A stretch of 38,925 bases of DNA, from positions 342,938-381,862 of the forward strand of contig MNCI01007639.1 in assembly GCA_015680685.1 (NCBI GenBank). Direction: 5' to 3'. Source of the DNA: Gnetum montanum (taxonomy: Eukaryota > Streptophyta > Gnetopsida > Gnetales > Gnetaceae). Position 1 is the stretch's first letter. Each line of letters opens with the position of its first letter. The translations under genes were made by a program, and so were the position numbers. Of this stretch, positions 11,676 through 22,205 are shown in pieces. Under the pieces are notes generated by a model that worked only from the letters and a program-made list of their open reading frames with translations, made no database searches and was not told where the DNA came from.

Positions 11676-12722
11676 CTTTAACCTCATGATGCACGTAGTT
11701 AAGTTTAATGATCGATCTTCTTTTCAAGTGCTCCTTAATGGCTGGCATTATCTATATCAACCAAAGGACTCTTCAGGTTTTATCTAGTTGAAAAATTTGA
11801 CACACAAATTCTTGGCCTTTTCCACATTTCCTTGCTTAACATGGGGCTCTCTCCCCATGATATTAGGGGATGCACCATAATTACCATCAAATTCCTTGGT
11901 GGTGATAGATAGTGATTCACCAATAACCTTTGGTGGATCCTAAGCCTTCATGGTCAAAATAAGATGCCTTATTAAAGGCCTAGTGAGTTGGGATGGGTCT
12001 TGAGCCACCCATTTTCCATTCTTCTTCACCATGTGGAACTCTACAAATCTTCATAAGTATGTTACAAAAAATGAGAAATGTAAATGACACTCAATCATGA
12101 GATTATTTAGAAGCTTCAAGATTTTCCCATGTAATCTAGAAACCAAATCAGTAGCCTAGTTGAATTAGGTTCCTCAATAAGGGCATTCTTCATGATCCAT
12201 GCTTGCTCAACATTCATTATCTTCCGTTGCAATAGCAACTTAGAAAATGCATGGGATCAGAATAAGGGATAAATTCCTTTGTCCTCTAGAACTTGGAATT
12301 GGCATAGAGAGAACTCCTTATGATCATGCTAAGTGTTTAACCATCCTTTGACTTCCTTCAAATGATCCATATTCTTTCTTTGGTGAAAATTGTCATGTCC
12401 TGATTAGGGACACCAAAGAGGTTATTGAAGATGGATTTGTTAACATGTAAAGTAATAGTCACATTATGAACAAAAATGATGAGCCTCTTGATTTCTTTGC
12501 TAAAGGAGTCGATGGTGTTCATCATCTCCATAGTGGTAATGATTGGGTTTGGGGCCATGAAGATACTAAGTAAGCTAGCATGAATAATCCTTGCTTGAAT
12601 AACCTTGGATGCCTTGTCAGCTAACCAATGTTGTGCAGGTTCCACATCACCAAACTTGAGGATTAAGGTCTCCTCAATGCATCCTGAAGTGATTATAGTA
12701 ACTTTGGACAATGGCACAACCC

Positions 12723-12917
12723 CTACAACATGACAAAAAAAGACCCATTAGTCTTGATGTAGGTGCATTATATCCAACATAATATAATAGATATAACCAA
12801 GTTAAAATAAAACTACTCTAGCCATTTAGACAAGCAAAGCCCAAATAACTCAATGATTTCATAACTAGGAAAGTGTTGGCATGAGGATAACCAAAATAAA
12901 CAAGAAAGAATACTCAC
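12723..12917 (-). other. Intron of the gene remnant (195 bp)
   Basis: Near-consensus donor GTGAGTATTC at 12917. The acceptor at 12723 is preceded by TTTTTTTGTCATGTTGTAG. The two flanking open frames end and begin close to these points. Confidence 0.6.
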
Positions 12918-13181
12918 TTCACCTAAATGATGTAGAAAATGTAAAAGCTCTAGGATATGGATTTGCCTCTACATCATGAGGTGGCTTTTTCCACCAACCA
13001 TGTATCATTCCATTGGCTAGACACCTTCGGTAGGCCTTAAGATGGTGTTTAATGTAATTGTCAAATTCATCCTTTAATTGCTCCATCAGCTCAAGCCTCA
13101 CTATTGGCCTTTTGGTAAACACCCCCAATGTTGTCTAGCCTAAGGATAAAAGATTGTCACCCTTGATCATTTACCCTATAC

Positions 13182-13279
13182 CTATAGGTGAGTGAAACAA
13201 AAAAAATTATTATAACTTAATTACATAACAAAAGAGAGATAATGATAATCAAAAATAAATTTTTAACAATTGCACATAC
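13182..13279 (-). other. Intron of the gene remnant (98 bp)
   Basis: Donor AAGG/GTATGT at 13279 and acceptor CACCTATAG at 13182 after a T-rich tract; a second possible acceptor lies six bases further on at 13176. Confidence 0.55.
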
Positions 13280-13942
13280 CCTTCTATATGGTAGATAGAG
13301 TAAAGGGGATTCTAAAATAATGTGTGTACACAATGGCCAACCATCAAAGTGTTATCAGTGTTGTATCGACTAAATTCAAGCATCTCCCAAATTTTTGATA
13401 ATTTGTGAGTGCTCACAACGGTCACATCATCATGTGTATCACCCTCTACATAGACCTCATGATCATCAACTAGATACTTCAAGATCATACTAGAAGAGCA
13501 ATGCATAAAGGTTTCCATAATAATAGCCATTGTATGGGATACCAAGTGTTACCAAACCATCACACTGAAATTATATAACAAGTAGCCTAGGAACTCCTTG
13601 GCTGCTAGCCTAAACCATAAAGGGCACTGTTCTATCTCCATGGCAGGAGGTGGAGTGTTAGGTCATGTTATGTGAATGAAACATAAGAGCTCCACCAGCT
13701 CAATCACTATCAAGATGGGCTTCAATAAGGCCCTTTACCATCCAAAAAATAATAATCATAACCTTGTATAACTGAAAATTAAAACTTAATAATTCTAAAA
13801 TACCAAGAATTGTACAATTACCATGTCAACATTTTCACATGAACATAATAAAAAAATTTAACATTTAAAACCAAATAACACTTCAACCAAGAAAAATAAT
13901 GCTTAGGAAAAAAATACCGTATAGAAGAGTTCACACTTGAAT

Positions 13943-14055
13943 AGAAATGATAGTTTATAACCAAAAGTGTGAAAATGACAGTGTGCAACTGAAAACATGA
14001 AATTGATAGTTTAGAACTAAAAACATGAAAATGATAGTTTGGAACTAAGATTTTG
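13943..14055. repeat. 28-bp minisatellite, four units
   Basis: About four tandem units near 28 bp in the large first intron region of the gene remnant, best form GAAAATGATAGTTTGGAAC followed by TAAAAACAT. Units differ by a few bases. The rest of 14056-14900 is AT-rich with nothing else recognised. Confidence 0.7.
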
Positions 14056-15048
14056 GTTTCCATGTTGAATTCCAAAATTAGGAAAAACTCAACACATAAC
14101 CCAAGGCCATAAATCAAAATTCCACAAAATTACACAACACCAAAATTGTAGGAAATGGCTACAGTAAAAATCCAATGAAAAATATCTAAAAATTTTTAAT
14201 TTGACCCAGACCACCTCTAAACTCTCCTCAACACCTCAACCAATCCCTAGGAATATGGAACATAGATGAAAAAAATTTTGAAAGTGTCAACGTTGCCCAT
14301 CTTCACAGGGGTAAAACGGAATAGTCATAAACCCTTATTCTACACTACTTTACCAAAAAAGTTCATAAAAAATTAACTGCTTATCCAAATTTAATGATTC
14401 CGTAGCCATTGGAATTCTTGAATAATAAAATAAAAATCCAAAACCATAAAAGTAAACATTCATAAATGTTTATTATAGAAAAATACCAAATTTACACCTT
14501 AAAATGGCCAAAAAATACAAAGCCCAATTGACACAACCTCATGGAAACACCCATAAAAAATTAACCGTAAGGAAATATTGAGTATTTAAAAAACCAAATC
14601 AACCAAAAAGTCCCAATGTGCACATAGCCTAAAAAAATTAAAATACCCAGTCATTTCCATATGAGAAAATTTAAAAATGGTGTTGTTTTTATGGAACGAA
14701 AAAAGTAGAAAACCCATGGAATTCATGTAAATAGCATTTACACCACAGCGTAGACAAAATCCAAAGCCTAAGTGATGCCAAAAAGAAGTAAACATGATTT
14801 AAATCTATAGTGGGATTTTCATGAAATTCCAATATGACCAATACACAAGCCTAGATATAGGAAAACATAGAGGTTCAAGGTTAGAAATGGAATAAACTCT
14901 CATGAAAAAATAGTTAAGGCAATGTGCCTAGGATAAGAAGAGGTGGAGCTTTCTCCAATCTTTGAACACAAGAGTTGGAAGAGATCCTAAGCTACTACAT
15001 TCGCCTCTTCAAAAGTAAGGTTCTTAATAGGAGCCTTTCTTTTTGACA

Positions 15049-15634
15049 TGATGAAAACTAATGCAAAACACTGAAAATCCTTAAGTTTTAGCAGTCCTAG
15101 AACAACCACACTAGTACTTGGGATAGAAAAAGTTGTGAATACAATGGGGCTAGTGGTAGTAGTAGGTACAAAGCTTCAATCTTGGGCATAGTAGCTTGGA
15201 GTGATGAAATAAGAACTAATTTTTGCAAGTTTGCAACCAAAAAATCCAAGCTTAAACCTAGGTTCCTATCATGAAACCTTGGTTTTCATAATGCACATCC
15301 ACTACTTCCACTTTACTTAGTGATGAAATTGTAAAGTAAGACTATGTGTCATGAGTGAAAAACCAAGCATTCCAAACTTTCCAGTTCCATGTGGATCCCA
15401 CTAGGTGCTCTAAATAATAGACCAACAAAACATAACTGTGCTGGGATTTTGGCATCCCAATACTAACTACACTAGGGTTTAGGGCCTTGGAGGCCTTGGG
15501 ATAGATTCCAAATTTCCTTTATGCTAAAAACCTAGTTCCCAATCCTACATCCATGCTGTAAAACCTCATGCTCAAGCTAAGAAATCAAGTGTTGACATGG
15601 CTATAAACTAGGTTGCAAAAAACCATAAAGTTCA
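15049..15634. other. Unassigned spacer upstream of the gene remnant
   Basis: Lies between the putative first exon and the 3' LTR of the copia element. It could hold the promoter or 5' UTR of the remnant gene. No TATA box or conserved element stands out. Confidence 0.35.
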
Positions 15635-16709
15635 TGTGAAAATTGAAGATGGTGGGGGGGATGTGGAGAGGGGTGAATAAGTTTTTCAAATAAAAAATAT
15701 TTTACACAAAGTACATACAAACTTTAATGTGGTTCCCCAACTTGGGTAGTCCACACTTAGACTTTGTTCCATCCAAAATTTGATTTGAAGGATACCACAC
15801 CATGTACAATCTTTAAGCTCCACTTAGGAGCGATTTGATGCTATGAAACTATTGAACATCACAAGGTATTGACAAGGTTAGAATGTGGTTTTATGGATCC
15901 CACTACCTTTACAACTTGAGCTCCACTTTGGAGTGTTGTGGCGCTACACTAACACTCAATCCCATGGGATCTTAACAAGCTTAAGAAAGATGCCTTCATG
16001 TAAGAAGCACATCAACCTTTCAAGGCAACAAGAGAATTACAATCACAAGGAAAGAATGCAACTAAGTTTGCTAATCATTTTACTTTAAGTAACAACTCAC
16101 TTTGACCAATTACAAATAGACAAATCATTGTACAATGAGGTATAATAATGAATATAATGATTGCTTGATGATTACACAAGGATAGAACCACATCTTGCTA
16201 ATTTCCTATTGATGTCTTCTTATAGTCACTATGTTTTCAAATTCATCTTGGAACTCATACAACCACTAACTGATGTTCATAGAAGACATCTTCTTCATGA
16301 CTAAGATGTCTTTTTGCATCTGGCCTCCATTCTGAGAAGACATCTTCTTCTGGTAAAAGATGTATTTCTATAATTGGCCTTCATTCTTGGAAGATCTCTT
16401 TTTCCAAGGAAATATGTATTTCTATCTAGAAAGACATTTGTTGTTTTGTAGAGACATATTCTCCTACACAACCTTCAATTTTGCCAAGATGTCTACTATT
16501 TCTTGGAGACATCTCTCTGTGCACTTGAATTCTTCATTCCTTGTCCATGTTCTTAAAGTTTCTCATGTCTTCTTATCTCACTCTAAGTTCTTGATGATGT
16601 CTCTATGAAGTCCTTGTCCATACACAATCCTACCCTATAAATATAACACCACATAAACATTTAATGTTCTTCATTTGCCTTAAGGTTTTGACATACCAAA
16701 AGTTCAACA
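15635..16709 (-). mobile_element. Ty1/copia 3' LTR (minus-strand element)
   Basis: About 1075 bp, repeated directly at 20295-22684. The inner end is GTTCAACA (16702-16709), the inverse of TGTTGAAC at the inner edge of the other LTR, as expected for LTR termini. The outer end near 15635 is inferred from where similarity stops. A well conserved block (TGGTTCCCCAACTTGGGTAG) lies at 15730 here and 20372 in the partner. The middle holds three degenerate units of about 53 bp starting at 16281, 16334 and 16389, with GAAGACATCTTC-like cores. Position relative to the polypurine tract shows it is the 3' LTR of a minus-strand element. Confidence 0.85.
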
Positions 16710-16710
16710 A

Positions 16711-16723
16711 TCTCCCCATTTTT
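16711..16723 (-). promoter_or_regulatory. Polypurine tract of the copia element
   Basis: Read on the minus strand, AAAAATGGGGAGA is followed after one base by the LTR terminus TGTTGAAC. This is the expected place and composition for the plus-strand DNA primer of an LTR retrotransposon. Confidence 0.8.
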
Positions 16724-16984
16724 GGTAATGTTCAAAAATTAAGAAAATGGGTTAGTCTTGTCCCAAAAAATAACAATACATAAGTTACTTCTCCTCATTT
16801 TTGGACATAATCAAAAAGAAGGTGAGCAAGCTCCCCCTAAATAGATGCCAAAAAAAGGATTTGTTTTTGTGTTTTGTTTCATTTTTTTGTTTTTGTGATA
16901 TAAATATAGAAATAATAAAAAGACTTACATGATATGAGAAGGTCCTATCCTCATATCTTTGCATAGAGAAGCTAATCAATGTTT

Positions 16985-18439
16985 GTTTAGAGATTTGGTG
17001 AAAGCATCAGTGAGTTGACTCTCTATTCCAATAAATTCTAATCTTACATGAACACGTTGTATATGTTTTTGTGTAAAGTGATGATGAATCTCAATATGTT
17101 TGGTATAAGAATGTTGGATGGCATTTTTTTTGTCATGTTGATGGTGGTCTTGTTGCTATGGTAAATAGGTGTTGAGTTTACTTTTACTCCTAAGTCTTTG
17201 AGAGTTTCTTTCATCTAAAGTAATTGAGCATAATAGCTATTTGTATTCAGCTTTTGCTATTGAGAGAGTTATAGAAGTTTGCTTCTTGGTTGTCCAAGAA
17301 ACAAGAATTCTCCCCAAGAGAAAATAGTTTTCACTCATGCTATAGTAATGATCAGAACGACCTACCCAATCTCCATCATAATAATCAGCAAGATCAAGTG
17401 AAGAATCCTTTGGATACTAATGATCCTAGTTAGTGATACCTTTTAAGTAGTGAAAAATGTGTTTAACAACCTAGTAATGAGAATCCTTTGGAATTGACTG
17501 GTATCTAGCACACAATCGTACACTTAAAGCTATATCTGGTCTATTGGCAATTAAATAAAGAAGAATACCAATCATACCTCTATAAAGCTTGGAAAAAATT
17601 GATTTACCTTGATCATGTTTAATAAGTTTAGAATTTGTAGCCATAGGAGTACCTTTAACTTTAACATCAGCTAGGTTGTGTTTGAGTAGGAGATCTTTTG
17701 CATATTTGGTTTGAGAGACAAAGGTTCCATTAGTTGTTTAATAGATTTGAAACCCAACAAAGTTCTTGAGTTCTCCCATCATGCTCATTTTAAACTCAAA
17801 AAATTTATAAGATCAAAAAATTTCATTAGTGGTAGAAAAAATAATTTCATAAACATAAATAAGAACTATTAAAAGATTCTTCTTGTTGGTTGTATGCTTT
17901 GGTAATCAATCTAGGCTTGTTTTTAATGATGTTTCCATTATCATCACTTTTGTTCCTAAAGATTCATTTTGTTCCAATAATAGGTTTATCATTGGGCCTA
18001 GATTTCAATTCCCATACACCATTTCTAGCAAATTGAATGAGTTCATCTTGCATAGTAGAAATCCATCCTTCCTCTCCTTTGGATTCCTTAAATTTTTTGC
18101 GTTCAAGTTGGGAGAGATGTGTAAAAATAAAAAATCTCTTTGATTTAACTTCAAGTATGAACACCATATTGAACTTCCTAAATAATATCATTAAAAGAGT
18201 GATTTTTGCTAAGTTTGGGCATTTTTGGTTGATTGGGGGATATCTCTTAATCATCATCATTCTCTTTTTCATGATAACTACTAGATTTTGAAGCTTTTTC
18301 ATCTTGCACTTGAGTGGGGCTAGATAATTTTTGAATGGAAACAACTTCATCATCAGGTTAAGGAAAAGTAATTTCATGATCATATATTTTGACATTTATG
18401 GTTTCCTCTACCATATTTGTTCTTTTGTTAAATAGTTTT
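16985..18439 (-). pseudogene. pol: Ty1/copia reverse transcriptase-RNase H remnant, internally deleted
   Basis: C-terminal half of a copia polyprotein. The frame at 17964-18395 ends in MQDELIQFARNGVWEL and KPIIGTK, the start of the RT domain. The reading then jumps almost directly to LIYVYEIIFSTTNEIF near 17835-17870, so much of the fingers and palm is missing. At the active site the YVDD motif is YVYE. RNase H follows with LYLIANRPDIALSVRLCARY (about 17500-17560), LVSWTTKKQTS (about 17280-17310), TKHIEIHHHFTQKHIQ (about 17050-17100) and FTKSL near the end. Many TAG/TAA stops interrupt it. It would synthesise element cDNA; this copy is dead. Confidence 0.85.
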
Positions 18440-19334
18440 TTAAGCCTTGTGAACTAGAGAATATCCTAAGAAAATGCCTTCATCAATTTTTGCATCAAAC
18501 TTTCTCAAGTTGTCCTTATCATTTAGAATATAACACTTTGAACCAAACACATGAAAATAAGCTATTGATGGTTTTCTACAAGTCCACAATTCATAAGAAG
18601 TTTTTGAAGTGAATCTTCTTACCAAAACTTTATTTGAAACATAGAAAGTAGTGTTGATGGCTTCGGCCTAAAAGTGATGAGGAACACTTTGATCATTTAA
18701 TATGATTCTTTCCATATCATTTAGGATTCTATTTCTTTGTTGAGCTATGCCATTTCTTTAAAGAATTCTTGTAGTAGAGAATTGATGTAAAATGTCATTT
18801 ATTTGACAAAATTGTTCAAACTTGCATTTTTGAATTCACCTCCATTGTTTCTTCTAATCACTTTAATACCATATCCCTTTTCATTTTGGATTTGATTACT
18901 AATACTCAAAATATGTTCAAAAACCTCATCTTTATGATATAAAAATGCAACCCAAGTAAAGTGAGAATAATCATCAATGATGGTCAAAAAATATCTTTTC
19001 TTTCCCAAGTTAAGAGTTTGAATTGGATCTACTAGATCCATATGAAGCAGATCTAATGAGCAAGTAGTAGAAATACAATTATTCTTAACAAGTCTTACCC
19101 TTGCTTATTTTCCTTTCTAGTAAGCTTTACATGTATTTAGATTGAAATCTTCGAGAGACCATGGACCATTTTCTTTAATACCAAGGTTTGAAGAATTTTC
19201 TTATTTATGCAGCCTGGCTTTCTATGCCAAAGATGTGTATCATCTATGTAACTTACTAAGCACTTAGATTTAAGGTTAGGACAATTCCCAAAAATAGGGG
19301 CATACACATTTCCTTTTCTAGTTCCTTTTATCAC
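18440..19334 (-). pseudogene. int: Ty1/copia integrase remnant
   Basis: The GAG-pre-integrase zinc-binding part is at 19137-19334 (THLWHRKPGCINKKILQ). The catalytic core at 18799-19041 starts MDLVDPIQTLN and contains KRYFLTIIDDYSHFTWVAFL. The first catalytic Asp region survives, the second reads RRNNGGEF (Asp to Asn), and the third, near 18735-18760, reads NGIAQQRNR (Glu to Gln). 18440-18625 carries ELWTCRKPSIAYFHVFGSKC and DEGIFLGYS, the usual end of the copia integrase. The enzyme would insert cDNA into the host chromosome. Domain order gag-integrase-RT confirms copia rather than gypsy. Confidence 0.88.
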
Positions 19335-20232
19335 AACATTTCTAGTAGTTAAATCTTGTATTCTATAATTTTCTTTTGAAAAAGTAACATTGAAATTTGA
19401 ATCCTTTACCTTTTCCTCCTATGGTACCAATACCTATTATAAGTGCTTCCATATCATATCCTAACATGACTATTCAACAATTTTATTCAGTGAAGTGGGT
19501 AAAGTAGGATTTCTCATCTATCATGTGCCTTGAAAAGCCATTATTAATGTACCAAGTGCTAGCTTTGTCATCAGAGAGAGTAATTTGAGCCATGAAGTTA
19601 TTCTTATATTTTTCTTCTTTTCTTTTTCAACCTTGCATGGTTTTCAATCTAGGCTGCTTTTGCAAAGACCAAGATTAGTGATGTAATCTAAGATAGCAAA
19701 AAGCATTTACCAAACTTGGATAAATGCATTTCAATGGTTTTGGTTTATAAGATTAGTGATGTAATCTATGTCTGTATTTACCACAAAAGAAGCATTTCAA
19801 TGGTTTTGATTTATAAGATTTACCAAACTTGGAGAAATGTTATTTTTGGTTTTTAGATTTCTCCAAAGAGTTCTTGTTCATCTGCTCAATCAAATTTTTA
19901 AATCTTAGGCCTAAGGTCTAAGTTTTTCTTTTTGAGATAAGAGCATTCCTCCTTCAAAACTTTAATTTTCATTTTCTTGACATGGAAAGAGTCTTTTATT
20001 TCAATACATAGATTTTGAAAAGAAAGAATCTCATTGCAAAAAATTTCATACCTTTCTACAATATCACAATGACTATTAGGCTTTCAAGAGTAGACACTTT
20101 GATTTTTGAAAAGAATAAATGAGATGAAATATTTACCTTTTAGTAAATATGATACAAATATTGGATACAATAGTTGATGAAGACAATCCATCTTCTTGAC
20201 CAAGCATGTTTGGTGTTGATAGCTCCTTCCAT
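19335..20232 (-). pseudogene. gag: Ty1/copia gag remnant with zinc knuckle
   Basis: A start codon at 20230-20232 (MEGAINTKHAW) lies about 40 bp inside the primer binding site, as usual for copia gag. Downstream, around 19900-20000, is a charged coiled-coil stretch (LKEECSYLKKKNLDLR). Near 19755-19800 there is a CFFCGKYRHRLHH knuckle that keeps C-x2-C-x4-H but lacks the last cysteine. The knuckle area is partly duplicated: the segment around 19660-19740 repeats pieces of 19740-19830. Stops and shifts run throughout. Confidence 0.72.
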
Positions 20233-20272
20233 TATTTACTCTTGGAGTTTGATGAAGAGTGCAATAGTACTA

Positions 20273-20285
20273 GGCTTCGATACCA
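20273..20285 (-). promoter_or_regulatory. Primer binding site, initiator tRNA-Met type
   Basis: The minus strand reads TGGTATCGAAGCC nine bases inside the 5' LTR edge. Plant copia elements use TGGTATCAGAGC, complementary to the 3' end of initiator tRNA-Met; the match is close with a small change in the middle. Confidence 0.82.
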
Positions 20286-21263
20286 CTTGAGATTTGTTGA
20301 ACTTAGAAGGAGGAATATGAATAAGTTTCCAAAATAAAATATCTTTTACACAAAATACACACAAAATTTAATGTGGTTCCCCAACTTGGGTAGTCCACAC
20401 TTAGAAGGTAGTTCGCAAGCACACCTCTAGACTTTGTTCCTTCCAAAATGTGATTTGAAGGGTACCAAACCCCACATAATCTCTAAGCTTCACTCAAGAG
20501 TAATTTGATATTACAAATCTACTCAATTCCTCAAGGCCCCAATAAGCTTAGAATGTGATTTTAAGGATCCCACTACCTTTACAACTTGAGCTCTACTTCA
20601 GAGTGTTGTGGTGTTACACCAACACTCAATCTTGCAGGATCTCAATACGCTTAAGCAAGATGCCTTTCCACCAGAAGCACATCAACCTCACAAGGCAACA
20701 AGAAAATTACCATGAGAAGAAAAGAATGCAAGTAAGTTTGTTGATCCTTGTACTTTAGGCATAGCTGACTTTGACTAATTACAAATAGACAAATGATTAT
20801 ACAATGAGGAACAATATTGAATACAATGATTACTTGATGATTACATAATGATAGTACCAAAGCCTACTCATTTGCCAATGAGAATGATGTCTTCTTATAG
20901 CCACTATGTTTTCAAAGTTATCTTGGAAATTGTGCAATACATAACTAATAGTCATGAAAGATGCCTTCTTCATGATTGAGATGTCTTTTTGCATCTAGCC
21001 TCTATTCTGAGAAGATGTCTTCTTTTGGTCAAATATGTCTTTTTGTAACTAGCTTTCATTCTTGGAAAGACCTCTTTTTCTAAGAAAAGATGTCTTTTTA
21101 TCCAAAATGATGTTTGCTATTTTGCAGAGATGTCTTCTCTTGTGCTACCTTCAATTCTGCTGAGACATCTACTATTTCTTAGAGATGTTTTTCTTTACAC
21201 TTGAATTTGTCATTTCTTGTCCATGTTCTTTAACTTCCTCATGTTTTCTTATCTTACTCTAAG

Positions 21264-22205
21264 TTAGAAAAAATTTTGGGTTAGAAAATTTTTTTGAGTT
21301 AGAAAAAATTTTGGGTTAGAAAAAATTTTTGGATTAGAAAATTTTTTTTGGTTAGAAAACATTTTGGGTTAGAAAAAATTTTGGGATAGAAAAACTTTTT
21401 GGGTTAGAAAAACTTTTTGGTTTAGAAAAAATTTTGGGTTAGAAAAAAGTTTTGGAATAGAAAAAGTTTTTGGTTATAAAAATGTTTCACGTTAGAAAAC
21501 ATTTTGGGCTAGACAAATTTTTTGATTAGAAAAGATTTTGGGTTAGAAAAATTTTTGGGTTAGAATAAAATCTGTGTTAGAAAAAAATTTTGGATTAGGA
21601 AAAATTTTTGGGTTAGAAAAAATTTTGGGTTTAGAAAAATTTTTTTTGAGTTAGAAAACATTTTTGGTTAGAAAACATTTTGGGTTAGAAAGAGTTTTTG
21701 GGTTAGAAAAAGCTTTTGGTTTAGAAAAAAATTTGGGTTAGAAAAACTTTTTGGGTTAGAAAAAAGTTTGGGTTAGAAAACATTTTTGGGTTACGAAAAA
21801 TTTTCGGTTAGAAAAATTTTTTAGATTAGAAAACATTTTGGGTTAGAAATATTTTTTGGGTTAGAAAACATTTTGGGTTAGGAAAATTTTTGGGTTAGGA
21901 AAATTTTTTGGTTAGAAAAAATTTTTGGGTTAGAAAAAATTTTGGTTTAGAAAAAAATTTTTGGGTTACAAAAACATTTTGGGTTAGAAAAAAGTTTTGG
22001 TTTAGAAAAAAATTTGGGTTAGAAAACATTTTGGGTTAGAAAAAATTTTTGGGTAGAAAAAATTTTTGGGGGTTAGAAAAAATTTTTGGGTTAGAAAAAA
22101 TTTTGAGTTAGAAAAAATTTTGGGTTAGAAAAAATTTTTGGGTTAGAAAACATTTTTGATTTAAAAATTTTTTTAGTTAGAAAAATTTTTAGGTTAGAAA
22201 AAATT
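21264..22205. repeat. GGGTTAG/A-tract tandem array, about 54 units of 17.4 bp
   Basis: By eye I count about 54 units averaging 17.4 bp, best form GGGTTAGAAAAAATTTT, with units of 15-21 bp. Each joins a telomere-like GGGTTAG heptamer to an uninterrupted A(n)T(n) run with no TA step, a sequence type that bends DNA and disfavours nucleosomes. The GGGTTAG part tolerates little change (GATTAG, TTTAG), while the A/T run varies mostly in length. It is neither the normal plant telomere TTTAGGG nor a perfect TTAGGG array. It lies directly beside the Penelope-like RT fragment inside the LTR. Confidence 0.92.

Larger units (their letters stand above)
9945..15048 (-). pseudogene. Intron-containing gene remnant, product not recognised
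   Basis: A decayed multi-exon gene. The likely start codon is at 15046-15048, opening MSKRKAPIKNLTFEEANVV. Later exons with plant-like junctions are: one ending at 13280, then 12918-13181, 11676-12722, 11349-11555, 11117-11240, about 10145-10968, and 9945-10019, which ends in a TAG stop. The introns have GT donors (GTATGT, GTGAGT, GTACAT, GTACTT, GTGAGT) and acceptors preceded by T-rich tracts, for example TTTTGCAG and TCTTGTAG. The 1 kb exon has a HVNKSIFNNLFGVPNQD-like segment faintly like the putative plant transposon protein domain. The exon at 10145-10968 encodes a charged coiled-coil stretch (VVELEKDNKKLVKKVKDLK). Stops and frameshifts occur in most exons. It may be a host gene fragment or a gene of a plant mobile element; I cannot decide. 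Confidence 0.6.

Noticed and set aside
13818-14117. 99-codon minus-strand frame
   Set aside because: Composed largely of the 28-bp minisatellite and AT-rich intron; no exon borders.
17883-18291. Two plus-strand open frames of about 85 codons
   Set aside because: Antisense to the copia RT region, with no independent signal.
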